Positions 1 to 7,713 of a DNA stretch of 10,651 nucleotides are shown here, piece after piece (within the stretch, counting starts at the first letter, position 1; the number at the start of each line of letters is the position of its first letter). The stretch comes from Gelidibacter sp039916245. Its GTDB lineage: Bacteria; Bacteroidota; Bacteroidia; Flavobacteriales; Flavobacteriaceae. Position numbers and translations under genes: made by a program. The stretch is taken from positions 1 to 10,651 of the forward strand of contig NZ_JBDSLS010000283.1 of the NCBI RefSeq assembly GCF_039916245.1, in the 5' to 3' direction. The notes under the pieces were generated by a model. It ran no database searches. It saw only the letters and a list, made by a program, of their open reading frames with translations, and was not told the origin of the DNA.

Positions 1-3000
1 GCATGAGCGAAATTCTGATATAAACTATCTAAATACTGATAAGACCTTTCCTTGTTCTTGGCATAACTCAAATTGTAATAGGCCAAATACACCTCTCTTT
101 TCAAAGTTTGAAGTTTGATATCACGTGCAGATTCTTGTAAGTTCACTTGCGCCCGATTCACTTTTTTATCAGCAAAATACACCGTTGGAAATTTAAAATC
201 TTGAGTGACGCCAAACACTTTTAGAGGGAGATTATTAACGGCGAGATTATTTTGGTCATAATGGTAATACACAGAGGTTTTATCAAAACTGAACGCACTT
301 CCGACCAACGCATCCGCTTCCTCGATTTGTAATGCAGACGCTTTTAATCCATAATTATTTTCAATCGCCAGATTAATCGTCTCTTCAATCGTCATCGGTT
401 TTTCCTGAGCACTCAAATTAAAGGTCAGCATTAAAAAAACCACTATTAAAAGTCCTGTTTTATTCATTTTTAGTTCCTTTTTCTTTTCTACCCAAGCATA
501 TAACACTGGTAAGACCACCAGTGTTAAAATTGTCGCACTGATTAAGCCACCAATAACCACAGTAGCCAATGGTCGCTGTACTTCTGCACCAGCATTGGTA
601 GAGATAGCCATCGGTAAAAATCCTAAGGCCGCAGCAGATGCCGTAAGCAATACCGGTCTTAAACGCTCTTGTGTAGCACGTTTGATGCGTTCTTCAATAT
701 CAGTAACACCCTGGCTTTTAAGCTCCTTAAAATGTTCGATTAATACAATTCCGTTGAGGACGGCGATTCCGAAAAGCGCAATAAAACCTACTCCTGCCGA
801 AATACTGAACGGCAAATCTCTCATCCATAAAAATAGAATTCCCCCCACTGCAGATAAAGGAATGGCAGAGTAAATCAACAAAGCATCCTTAACGGAATGG
901 AAGGCGAAGTAGAGCAAGATAAAGATGAGTACTAACGCCACAGGAACAGCAATCATCAATCGTGCTTTGGCACTTTGCAAGTTTTCAAACTGTCCGCCAT
1001 AGGTTATCGTGTAGCCAGTTGGCAACTTTAGTTTACTATCAATAATCGTTTGTACTTCATCAACCACCGATTGTAAATCTCGATTTCTAACATTGACGCC
1101 AACCACGATACGCCGCTTAGTATCATCGCGCGATATTTGCGCAGGCCCTGTGGTGTAAGTAATCTCAGCCAATTCACTTAAAGGAATTTTACCGCCGTTA
1201 GGCACATCAACATATAAATTTTGAAGATGTTCAATATTCTTGCGTTTGGATTCCTCGAGTCGAACAACCAAATCGAATCGACGTTCACCTTCAAAAACAC
1301 TACCGACGGTGCCACCAGCAAAACCTGTGGAAATCAATTGATTCAGATCGTAAATATTAAGACCATATCTTGCAATTTTTGCGCGGTTGAATTTGACACT
1401 CATTTGCGGTAACCCATCTACTTTTTCAACAATAATATCTGAAGCACCTTCTACATGTTGGATCAAATTTTTAATTTCATCTGCCTTATGTGCTAAAACC
1501 GATAAATCATCCCCAAAAATCTTGATGGCCAAATCTGCTCGAACACCTGTAATCAATTCATTAAAACGCATTTCAATTGGTTGCGTAAACTCCACTTCCA
1601 ATCCTGGAATGACTTTCAAAGCTTCTTCAAACTTATCGGCCAATTCGTTTTTTGAACTGGCAGAAGTCCATTCTTTTTTCGGTTTTAAAGTAATGATCAC
1701 GTCACTTTCTTCCATGGACATGGGATCGGTTGGCACTTCAGCAGCACCTATTCGCGTGACCACTTGATCTACCTCAGGAAAGTTTTCCAATAATATTTGT
1801 TCAATTTTAGTCGTGACCTCAATGGTTTTACTCAAGGATGTTCCTGTTTTTAAGACGGGTTGAATTACAAAATCGCCTTCATCAAGCGTAGGTACAAATT
1901 CGCCTCCCATTCGACTAAAAACCCAACCACTTAAGATCAATAATAGTACTGATGATCCGACAACAATCCGTGTATTCAAAAATGCCCAATTAATTATTGG
2001 ACGGTATTGCCTATTTAAAAATCGCATTAACCGAACTGAAATATTGGAATCCTTTTGTTTTCCTGTTTTTAAAAATAGAGACGATACCACCGGAACATAG
2101 GTCAAACAAAAGATCATCGCACCTACGAGTGCAAAACTAAACGTCATCGCCATAGGTCGGAACATCTTACCCTCTACACCGCTCAAAGACAGGATCGGAA
2201 TAAAAACGATTAGAATGATCAATTGTCCAAAAATGGCCGAATTCATCATTTTGGAAGCACTTTTTAAAGTAATCCGATCTATTTCAGAACGCTGATCCGC
2301 CTTTGACAGCCCCTGAATTTTACCACTTTGCTTCACGATCTGAAAGGCGATAAACTCCACAATAATGACCGAGCCATCAATGATAATTCCGAAATCAATA
2401 GCACCGAGACTCATTAAATTGGCATCCACGCCAAACACATTCATCATTGAAATAGCAAACAGCAAACTCAATGGAATTACCGAAGCGACCACCAAGCCTG
2501 AACGCCAGTTACCCAATAATAAAACCACCACAAAAATGACAATCAATGACCCCAAAACGAGATTTTCTGCCACTGTAAATGTGGTCTTATCAATAAGCTC
2601 TGTTCGCTCTAAAAAGGCATTGATATAAACCCCTTCTGGCAAACTTTGCTCAATGGCAGCGACCCGATCCTTAACAGCCTCAATGATTTTCTTGGAGTCT
2701 CCATCCTTGATCATCATGATTTGCCCCATCACTTTCTCCCCTTCTCCATTTCCGGTAATGGCACCGAAACGTGTGGCATGTCCAAAACCAACTTTAGCAA
2801 TGTCCTTGACATAGATAGGAACGCCATCATTTTTAACGACGATATTTTCAATATCTTGAAGTGACGCTACCAAACCTTCGCCTCGAATAAAAAAGGCCTG
2901 ATTATTTTTCTCAATGTACCCACCGCCAGCGACACTGTTGTTTTTTTCCAAAGCGTCATAAATTTCTGAAATCGAAATATTCATGGCATTCAATTGCTGC

Positions 3001-3590
3001 GGATTGATGGCGACCTCGTATTCCTTTAAAAAACCGCCCCATGTATTAACCTCAACGACGCCAGGAATTCCCGACAATTGACGTTTTACGATCCAATCTT
3101 GGATGGTGCGCAACTCAGTAATGCTATACCGGTCTTCATAACCCGGTTTTACATCCAGAATATACTGGTAGATTTCGCCCAGACCCGTAGTAATAGGACC
3201 CATTTCTGGCCTTCCAAAACCTTCGGGAATTTTTTCGGAAGCAGAACTAATCTTTTCGGCAATTAATTGGCGTGGCAGATAAGTCCCCATGTCATCTTCA
3301 AACACAACGGTCACAATAGAAAGTCCAAATTTTGAAGTCGAGCGGATCTCAATAACTCCCGGTAAATTGGCCATTTCCAATTCCACAGGATAGGTAATAA
3401 ACTGCTCCACATCTTGTGTGGACAAATTGCGCGAGGTGGTAATAACCTGCACTTGGTTATTGGTAATATCTGGAACGGCTCCAATGGGGATTTTAGTCAA
3501 GGAAAAAATTCCGAAACCAATGATAAATCCCATAAATAATAGAATAATTAGCTTATTCTTTAAACTAAATTTAATAATATGTCCTAACAT
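1..3590 (-). CDS. czcA: CzcA-type heavy-metal efflux RND pump fused in frame to a TolC-like outer-membrane factor (3' end outside window)
   Basis: This is an inner-membrane proton/metal antiporter of the HME-RND family that exports divalent cations through a tripartite envelope complex. 1196 codons are visible and the frame is open throughout. It starts MLGHIIKFSLKNK, then TM1, then the HME signature PDITNNQVQV. TM4 carries DFGIIIDG...VE with D399, D405 and E412, matching the proton-relay acids of CzcA/CusA. The second half has the pore-domain stretch IEMRFNELITGVRAD (M674-E678) and IKIFGDD. From recalled CusA sequence, the three Cu/Ag-binding methionines are replaced here by Q, E and E, which favours Zn/Co/Cd/Ni over Cu/Ag. 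The RND part ends after TM12 (VVLPVLYAWVEKKK). The frame then continues through M1042 into a signal-peptide-like segment and an outer-membrane-factor domain (MTIEETINLAIENN...), of which about 155 residues are seen. Start 3590 is the first Met before TM1; no Shine-Dalgarno is visible. A czcB-like adaptor is expected beyond base 1. The family is near certain; the substrate is inferred. Confidence 0.95.
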   Translation of the reverse strand, partial: MLGHIIKFSLKNKLIILLFMGFIIGFGIFSLTKIPIGAVPDITNNQVQVITTSRNLSTQDVEQFITYPVELEMANLPGVIEIRSTSKFGLSIVTVVFEDDMGTYLPRQLIAEKISSASEKIPEGFGRPEMGPITTGLGEIYQYILDVKPGYEDRYSITELRTIQDWIVKRQLSGIPGVVEVNTWGGFLKEYEVAINPQQLNAMNISISEIYDALEKNNSVAGGGYIEKNNQAFFIRGEGLVASLQDIENIVVKNDGVPIYVKDIAKVGFGHATRFGAITGNGEGEKVMGQIMMIKDGDSKKIIEAVKDRVAAIEQSLPEGVYINAFLERTELIDKTTFTVAENLVLGSLIVIFVVVLLLGNWRSGLVVASVIPLSLLFAISMMNVFGVDANLMSLGAIDFGIIIDGSVIIVEFIAFQIVKQSGKIQGLSKADQRSEIDRITLKSASKMMNSAIFGQLIILIVFIPILSLSGVEGKMFRPMAMTFSFALVGAMIFCLTYVPVVSSLFLKTGKQKDSNISVRLMRFLNRQYRPIINWAFLNTRIVVGSSVLLLILSGWVFSRMGGEFVPTLDEGDFVIQPVLKTGTSLSKTIEVTTKIEQILLENFPEVDQVVTRIGAAEVPTDPMSMEESDVIITLKPKKEWTSASSKNELADKFEEALKVIPGLEVEFTQPIEMRFNELITGVRADLAIKIFGDDLSVLAHKADEIKNLIQHVEGASDIIVEKVDGLPQMSVKFNRAKIARYGLNIYDLNQLISTGFAGGTVGSVFEGERRFDLVVRLEESKRKNIEHLQNLYVDVPNGGKIPLSELAEITYTTGPAQISRDDTKRRIVVGVNVRNRDLQSVVDEVQTIIDSKLKLPTGYTITYGGQFENLQSAKARLMIAVPVALVLIFILLYFAFHSVKDALLIYSAIPLSAVGGILFLWMRDLPFSISAGVGFIALFGIAVLNGIVLIEHFKELKSQGVTDIEERIKRATQERLRPVLLTASAAALGFLPMAISTNAGAEVQRPLATVVIGGLISATILTLVVLPVLYAWVEKKKELKMNKTGLLIVVFLMLTFNLSAQEKPMTIEETINLAIENNYGLKASALQIEEADALVGSAFSFDKTSVYYHYDQNNLAVNNLPLKVFGVTQDFKFPTVYFADKKVNRAQVNLQESARDIKLQTLKREVYLAYYNLSYAKNKERSYQYLDSLYQNFAH
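405..467 (-). other. Internal signal-peptide-like segment at the RND/outer-membrane-factor junction
   Basis: Residues M1042 to Q1062 of the czcA product look like a complete N-terminal export signal: Met-Asn-Lys, a hydrophobic core (LLIVVFLMLTF), and an N-L-S-A/Q cleavage-like end. They follow directly on the cytoplasmic KKKELK tail after the last RND transmembrane helix. The segment could be a 13th helix that carries the TolC-like domain into the periplasm. It could also be cut by signal peptidase to release a free outer-membrane factor. The internal ATG might also be used as a separate start; no Shine-Dalgarno-like spacing decides this. Confidence 0.7.
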
Positions 3591-3658
3591 AATTCATACA
3601 TAAAGCGTTATAAGCCATCGATAAACAGCTTATTTAAAATAACTTAATCTAAAACGAA

Positions 3659-4048
3659 TTATGCGAATCGAGGGGGCTGAAACACAGACGGTTTCACAAA
3701 GGAAGACGTTGATTCCTTGTAAAAGAAATTAAAAGGAATTTCAACAAAAGAGGTGTAAGATCTTACAAAATCAATGGTTTGAAGTGTAAAAGAAGAATTC
3801 ACATGACAACAGGTTTTACTGTCATTTTTGAAGGGTAAATCCTTATGCTCAGAATGATCAATCCCATATCCTAAAGAAGCTTCGCCGTAATGTTCAGCAA
3901 GAAAATCAAAAAAGGAATCCCCATAAGTATCTTTATGATAGGAAGCATGTTCCAATAGCACGCTAAATTTTGAAACGTCTTCAAAGCTAATGTTCAAACT
4001 TTGAAAAAGAATCAGGGAAGCATATAATACGGCAACTAGTTTTGACAT
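3659..4048 (-). CDS. Small exported His/Cys-containing protein upstream of the metal pump, function unknown
   Basis: The gene encodes 129 residues that I cannot assign to a named family. Residues 4-22 form a hydrophobic N-terminal signal or anchor (LVAVLYASLILFQSLNISF). The rest is soluble and rich in possible metal ligands: H34 and H38 (HASYH), H53, H65 and H68 (HSEH), and a C80-C81-H82 cluster. The C-terminal third is aromatic and ends FQPPRFA. It lies 68 bp ahead of the czcA-type pump on the same strand, with a palindrome and a possible -7 box just upstream. From memory, similar short proteins precede CzcA-type pumps in other flavobacteria. A periplasmic metal-binding, sensing or pump-accessory role is therefore inferred from context and ligand content only. 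The start at 4048 is the only Met before the hydrophobic segment. A true coding gene is likely because of the signal segment and operon position. Confidence 0.75.
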   Translation of the reverse strand: MSKLVAVLYASLILFQSLNISFEDVSKFSVLLEHASYHKDTYGDSFFDFLAEHYGEASLGYGIDHSEHKDLPFKNDSKTCCHVNSSFTLQTIDFVRSYTSFVEIPFNFFYKESTSSFVKPSVFQPPRFA

Positions 4049-4056
4049 AACAAAAG

Positions 4057-4064
4057 CAAATCTA
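4057..4064 (-). promoter_or_regulatory. Possible -7 promoter element (TAGATTTG) for the small protein/czcA unit
   Basis: TAGATTTG on the minus strand fits the Bacteroidota primary-sigma -7 consensus TAnnTTTG exactly. It ends 8 bases before the ATG at 4048, so the transcript would have a very short leader. No convincing -33 TTG is present, and the motif can occur by chance in AT-rich DNA. Confidence 0.4.
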
Positions 4065-4085
4065 CATAAAAAAATTGACGTATAA

Positions 4086-4101
4086 TATGATGTGCATCAT
4101 A
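4086..4101. promoter_or_regulatory. 7-2-7 palindrome, candidate operator of the metal-efflux unit
   Basis: TATGATG-TG-CATCATA is a perfect inverted repeat with a two-base centre. It sits in the 55-bp gap between the large barrel gene and the small His/Cys gene. It lies about 30 bp upstream of the possible -7 box, roughly over the -33 region. A two-base loop makes it a poor RNA hairpin, so a dimeric DNA-binding protein site is more likely, such as an ArsR- or Fur-type metal regulator. No regulator gene is in the window, so its identity is unknown. Confidence 0.4.
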
Positions 4102-4103
4102 CA

Positions 4104-7100
4104 CTAAAAATAAGCCTTCAACTGAATGGTTCCGATATGAATTGTTTTCGATGTTTCTGTTTTTCGTCCGAAGTAATTGAGGTTTAAATCCAAAAAAGCT
4201 GTCAACTTCCGTTGTGCCAATAAAGTCCAAGTAAAATTATTCCCTGGTTGTAGTCCTTCTAACATTTGATAGGATACCGGGGTATTTGCGTTGCCTTCAA
4301 AAGTGTTGTCAAAAAAATTGATCTCGCCTGTAAGCCCCACTTTTTGAGCTTTGTTATAGGTAAAGGAAATCCCAATATTATTCTGAAGCAAGGCTTCCAT
4401 ATTACCGATGGTATTGTCTTTGGACGTGTATTGATAAAACACATCAAAACGGGCGTTTTCATTTAATAAATACGACACTTTAGGCTGCAAGCGCGTTTCA
4501 TCAATCAAGAAATTTCGCGATGCAAAATTCTCGCTTAAACTTTCGTTTTCTTCTAAACTGGTTTTTAAATTCAAGAGCCAACTTTCGGCAAATTTGTGAT
4601 TAAAATTAACCTGATGGCTTTTGAGCTTACTCTCTTGAAATCCGATGGAAAGCAAGGTTTTCGCCGTGTTGGCCAAAAATGTGTAGGAGGTTGTAAAATA
4701 TTGTTTGCCTCTATTGAAAAACAGAACATTCCGAACGTTTTTGTTCAGTGCCAACTGATTTTCATCGTTCCCCGCAAACGGATTCAAATCAAAGGCATTA
4801 TTTTCTCTTTTAATTTTTCGATCTACTAAATACGACGTCTGATTGTAAAAATGCGACCAGAACTTCTCGGCGTTACTATCGCTTACCGCCCATTGCTGCG
4901 GATTGATGGTTACCGTTTGACTCAACCTATTTTGATGTGTTTGAATAAATACTTGGTTGGGCAATAACACCCGTATATATTCTCCTTGATCTTGAAATTG
5001 CGCGATTTCAAATTCATCCAATTCCTGAATGCCGTTGTTATTATAATCTATCCAACTGTAGGAACCTTGGCCAGGTTCTACTTTGACATAGGTAAAATCT
5101 TGCTGCGGCAAACTTCCCGAATTGGTTTCAAAAACGGTATTCCATTGCACAATTTGATTAAACAATTGCTGATTAAAGGTCATTCTTGAATTCAAGGAGT
5201 GCTCATCCTCAATGGCGGCATCCACCGCTTTTAAGCTGCGATAATTGATATAAACACCCAAATTTGTAGCCGTATTCTGAATGAGCTTGGACTTGAGATA
5301 ATAGGTATTTGAACTACTCACTTTTTCCACACGATTCATGCGAAGACTGTCATTCACACGATGTCTATAGCCCACTTCCGCAAAAACTTTGGTGCTATCG
5401 CCCATTCCGTAAAACACTTCCGCCGATTTAAATCGTTGGCTCAAGGCGGTCAATTGATTGGTGAATATTTCACGTTGCTCATTATCCTCGGCCGCTAACT
5501 TTGTGCCCAACCATTGATTCTTGAAGTTATATGTAAATCTATTGAACGTTCTTAAAAATGTCGATTCTGAAAGATCACTTTCACTACGCAACACACTAGA
5601 ATTTGAAAACACCTGCCATTGATCAAATTTCAAACTGGCAAATGCACTATGACGATTGCCATTAAAATTTTCAGAATAATTAAGATGCTCAAATTTATAA
5701 CTGGCGATGCCATGCTTTGGATGGAAAAGATCAAGACCAGCAGTCAGCAAATTTTGATTTCCCAGAGGCATTTCTAAATTCCAATCCCGATTAAACTCAG
5801 CATAATACAAGCGTTGAATACTTTTAAAATTCTGTTGAATCATATCGGCATCAAGAATGGCGGACATATTCCAAAGGCTGTCCTTTTTAATCACATCTTG
5901 TCGTACACGAAGTTTTCCCGCAAATCCATCGTTGTTGTTATCATCCAAATTAGAAAAGAGATTCAAGTCATTTTTACTTCCCGCCGCTTCAAAGTAAATG
6001 TCGGTGCGTTCAGTGGGTTTATAGTTACCATTAACCACGGCAACTTGCAATTTTGTTGGTGCAATCAATTGTACAATCGCGGCATAATTGCCTTGAGGCA
6101 GGCCAGAAATAGGCGATACATATTCATAAATATTAGAAACCGCATTGGTATTGATCAGCACATAATCGCCTTGATTATTGCCGACCCGTCGGAATTTAAC
6201 ACTGTACAATTCATCTTGCGGATTACTTGAAAACACATAAACTTCGACACCGCCAATCACTTCTTTTTTATATAAAATACGATTCTCATTATAGGGCTCA
6301 GGTGAACCAGATGGAGCTACCATTAGGGATTGGTCATCACCAGCATTGGCCAGAATTTGGACCTGTTCAGGCGATAAATTCTGTTGTAAGGGTTGATTTT
6401 TAGAATCGACTTCCGAATAGACCGAAGCACCAATCTTGAACTTTTCGGTTTCAACACTTCCGCCACCAAATGTTGTAAATCGTGAAAAATTGCGTTCACT
6501 GAATTGGTAATCTACCGTAATTCGCATTTCAGAAGTCATCGGAAAAGTGGCATTGAAAATAATTTCGCCAGCATTATAATCGATGATATAATCTTGATTT
6601 TCGCCTCTTTTTATTGGCATTCCATTCACATAAACCGTTTCACTTCCCGAAATAACCAGCACATACAACTCGTTGTTGGGCCCTCTTAATTTATAGGGAC
6701 CTTGATTGCCCTCTTGCGCTCTAAACTGACTGGTGGTAAATTGACCCCTTACCAAAGCACCCGCAGCAAAAAGATGTGTCTTAGTGTCATCATTACCTAA
6801 ATCAACATCGACATTTAAACCCTGGACACGTTTACCGAAACCTGCAAAATAGGAATCAGTATTCTGCAAATCGATATCCCCAGCTCTTATCCGCCAATTA
6901 TCGCTGAACAATTCAATAAAAACTTGATCAAACTCATCCAAACGTTGCGAATAACCACCTTCCTGCAATGGAATATTGGCATCTTGAATGGACGCTCGTA
7001 AGGACACTTTATCGCTCAACTTTCCTGAAATTTGCAAATCCAGTTCGCTATTCAAAACAGAGTTCTGATTATTTCCTATGGTCACGCCTCTTGAAATACT

Positions 7101-7514
7101 TCCAGACGTGGTTAACCCTTCAAAAGGTGTAAAAATTTGCGTTAAAGTTGAGCGCTGCATCTTGTATAATTGCTGCATATTGTTCGTATTATCAACAACA
7201 ATATTATCATCGAGCTGAAAATATTTTCGCGTGATGAAGTTTGGATATCTGAGATAATCGATGATCACCGAATCTGTCGCGATCGGTTTTTTGAAGATTA
7301 AAAGCGCTTTTGAAAAATCCACTTTATAATAAGAGGTATCAATATAGACGTCGTTTTTCGTCTTAAGACTGAATTGACTGGAATTGATGCTTACCGAATC
7401 AATTTGAATCGAATCGTTCACAGCCATCTTTTTCGTTCTATAATTGGCGCTCGGCCGCTGTGCATACACACAACAACCGATTAAAAAAAAGACAAGTGAA
7501 GCGGCAATTTTCAT
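4104..7514 (-). CDS. Large exported protein, predicted outer-membrane beta-barrel, uncharacterised Bacteroidota family
   Basis: The gene encodes 1136 residues. The signal peptide runs to about residue 18 (CVYA/QRPS). An LIGC lipobox-like sequence ending at C14 leaves lipidation possible. Residues 25-125 look like small beta domains. From about 130 the protein is a long series of alternating-hydrophobicity strands with Asn/Asp/Gly turns, typical of a big outer-membrane barrel. It ends in an aromatic strand (GTIQLKAYF) with a C-terminal Phe, as barrel-assembly substrates usually do. Residues 297-320 (NGMPIKRGEN, DYIIDYNAGEIIF) resemble a beta-sandwich module seen in bacterial surface proteins. 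D823-E834 (DYNNNGIQELDE) fits a calcium-binding EF-hand-like loop. There is no TonB box or plug that I recognise, and it is far shorter than SprA. The ATG at 7514 precedes the signal peptide directly, with a weak purine stretch (AAGAG) before it. It is on the same strand as the metal genes, but a link in function is not shown. Confidence 0.85.
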   Translation of the reverse strand: MKIAASLVFFLIGCCVYAQRPSANYRTKKMAVNDSIQIDSVSINSSQFSLKTKNDVYIDTSYYKVDFSKALLIFKKPIATDSVIIDYLRYPNFITRKYFQLDDNIVVDNTNNMQQLYKMQRSTLTQIFTPFEGLTTSGSISRGVTIGNNQNSVLNSELDLQISGKLSDKVSLRASIQDANIPLQEGGYSQRLDEFDQVFIELFSDNWRIRAGDIDLQNTDSYFAGFGKRVQGLNVDVDLGNDDTKTHLFAAGALVRGQFTTSQFRAQEGNQGPYKLRGPNNELYVLVISGSETVYVNGMPIKRGENQDYIIDYNAGEIIFNATFPMTSEMRITVDYQFSERNFSRFTTFGGGSVETEKFKIGASVYSEVDSKNQPLQQNLSPEQVQILANAGDDQSLMVAPSGSPEPYNENRILYKKEVIGGVEVYVFSSNPQDELYSVKFRRVGNNQGDYVLINTNAVSNIYEYVSPISGLPQGNYAAIVQLIAPTKLQVAVVNGNYKPTERTDIYFEAAGSKNDLNLFSNLDDNNNDGFAGKLRVRQDVIKKDSLWNMSAILDADMIQQNFKSIQRLYYAEFNRDWNLEMPLGNQNLLTAGLDLFHPKHGIASYKFEHLNYSENFNGNRHSAFASLKFDQWQVFSNSSVLRSESDLSESTFLRTFNRFTYNFKNQWLGTKLAAEDNEQREIFTNQLTALSQRFKSAEVFYGMGDSTKVFAEVGYRHRVNDSLRMNRVEKVSSSNTYYLKSKLIQNTATNLGVYINYRSLKAVDAAIEDEHSLNSRMTFNQQLFNQIVQWNTVFETNSGSLPQQDFTYVKVEPGQGSYSWIDYNNNGIQELDEFEIAQFQDQGEYIRVLLPNQVFIQTHQNRLSQTVTINPQQWAVSDSNAEKFWSHFYNQTSYLVDRKIKRENNAFDLNPFAGNDENQLALNKNVRNVLFFNRGKQYFTTSYTFLANTAKTLLSIGFQESKLKSHQVNFNHKFAESWLLNLKTSLEENESLSENFASRNFLIDETRLQPKVSYLLNENARFDVFYQYTSKDNTIGNMEALLQNNIGISFTYNKAQKVGLTGEINFFDNTFEGNANTPVSYQMLEGLQPGNNFTWTLLAQRKLTAFLDLNLNYFGRKTETSKTIHIGTIQLKAYF

Positions 7515-7595
7515 CTCTTACATTAACTTCTAAAGACCAAAATATATTATCGTTAAAATGCCTTTAAAATTATCGTATAAAAGTACAGTATTATT

Positions 7596-7603
7596 TAAGT
7601 TTG
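7596..7603 (+). promoter_or_regulatory. Possible -7 promoter element (TAAGTTTG) for xth
   Basis: TAAGTTTG matches TAnnTTTG exactly and is the only full match I found on the plus strand in this gap between divergent genes. It would start transcription near 7608, giving an xth leader of about 105 bases that includes both heptad arrays and the inverted repeat. No clear -33 TTG is seen at the usual distance. Confidence 0.45.
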
Positions 7604-7613
7604 CACCGAAAAC

Positions 7614-7655
7614 AGTATAAAGTATCAAGTACAAAGTATTAAGAATTCAGTTGTC
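7614..7655 (+). repeat. Heptad repeat array, units AGTAnnA (4 clear, 2 degenerate copies)
   Basis: Six head-to-tail 7-base units: AGTATAA, AGTATCA, AGTACAA, AGTATTA, AGAATTC, AGTTGTC. The first four are close copies. The last two keep only the leading AG/AGT and the spacing. The array lies between the divergent barrel and xth genes, downstream of the possible xth -7 box. Confidence 0.7.
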
Positions 7656-7693
7656 CAATTAATTGTTAAGCTTTAATCTTTGTACTTGATACT
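7621..7693. repeat. 16-bp perfect inverted repeat in the xth leader
   Basis: AGTATCAAGTACAAAG at 7621-7636 is repeated exactly as its reverse complement at 7678-7693, with 41 bases between. In RNA it could form a 16-bp stem ending 20 bases before the xth start codon. Each arm is two units of a heptad array, so the inverted repeat comes from two arrays in opposite orientation. There is no U-run, so it is not an intrinsic terminator. Confidence 0.75.
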
Positions 7694-7707
7694 CACATCT
7701 TAATACT
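7666..7707 (-). repeat. Second heptad repeat array, opposite orientation, just before the xth start
   Basis: Read on the minus strand from 7707, six contiguous 7-base units appear: AGTATTA, AGATGTG, AGTATCA, AGTACAA, AGATTAA, AGCTTAA. All begin with AG. The array ends 6 bases before the xth ATG, so it occupies the place where a ribosome-binding site would be. Confidence 0.65.
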
Positions 7708-7713
7708 CACTTA

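Noticed and set aside
595..3603. Several plus-strand open frames of 61-126 codons across 595-3603
   Set aside because: They lie antisense to the intact czcA-type frame, show low-complexity Ser/Thr/Ile/Lys composition and have no recognisable domains; they are shadows.
4086..4101. Palindrome considered as a terminator of the barrel gene
   Set aside because: The loop is two bases, the stem is AT-rich, and the T-run lies over ten bases downstream on the minus strand.
4036..4462. Minus-strand frames 4036-4230 and 4259-4462
   Set aside because: They overlap the 3' part of the barrel gene in other frames, and the first also crosses the regulatory gap; no domain or signal.
4266..6689. Plus-strand open frames of 61-138 codons inside the large barrel gene, including 5814-6230
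   Set aside because: They are antisense to a 1136-codon frame with a signal peptide and beta-barrel features; no family resemblance or start signal.
7614..7707. Heptad arrays considered as a CRISPR array or IS terminal repeats
   Set aside because: Units are 7 bases without spacers, and no transposase or target duplication is present.
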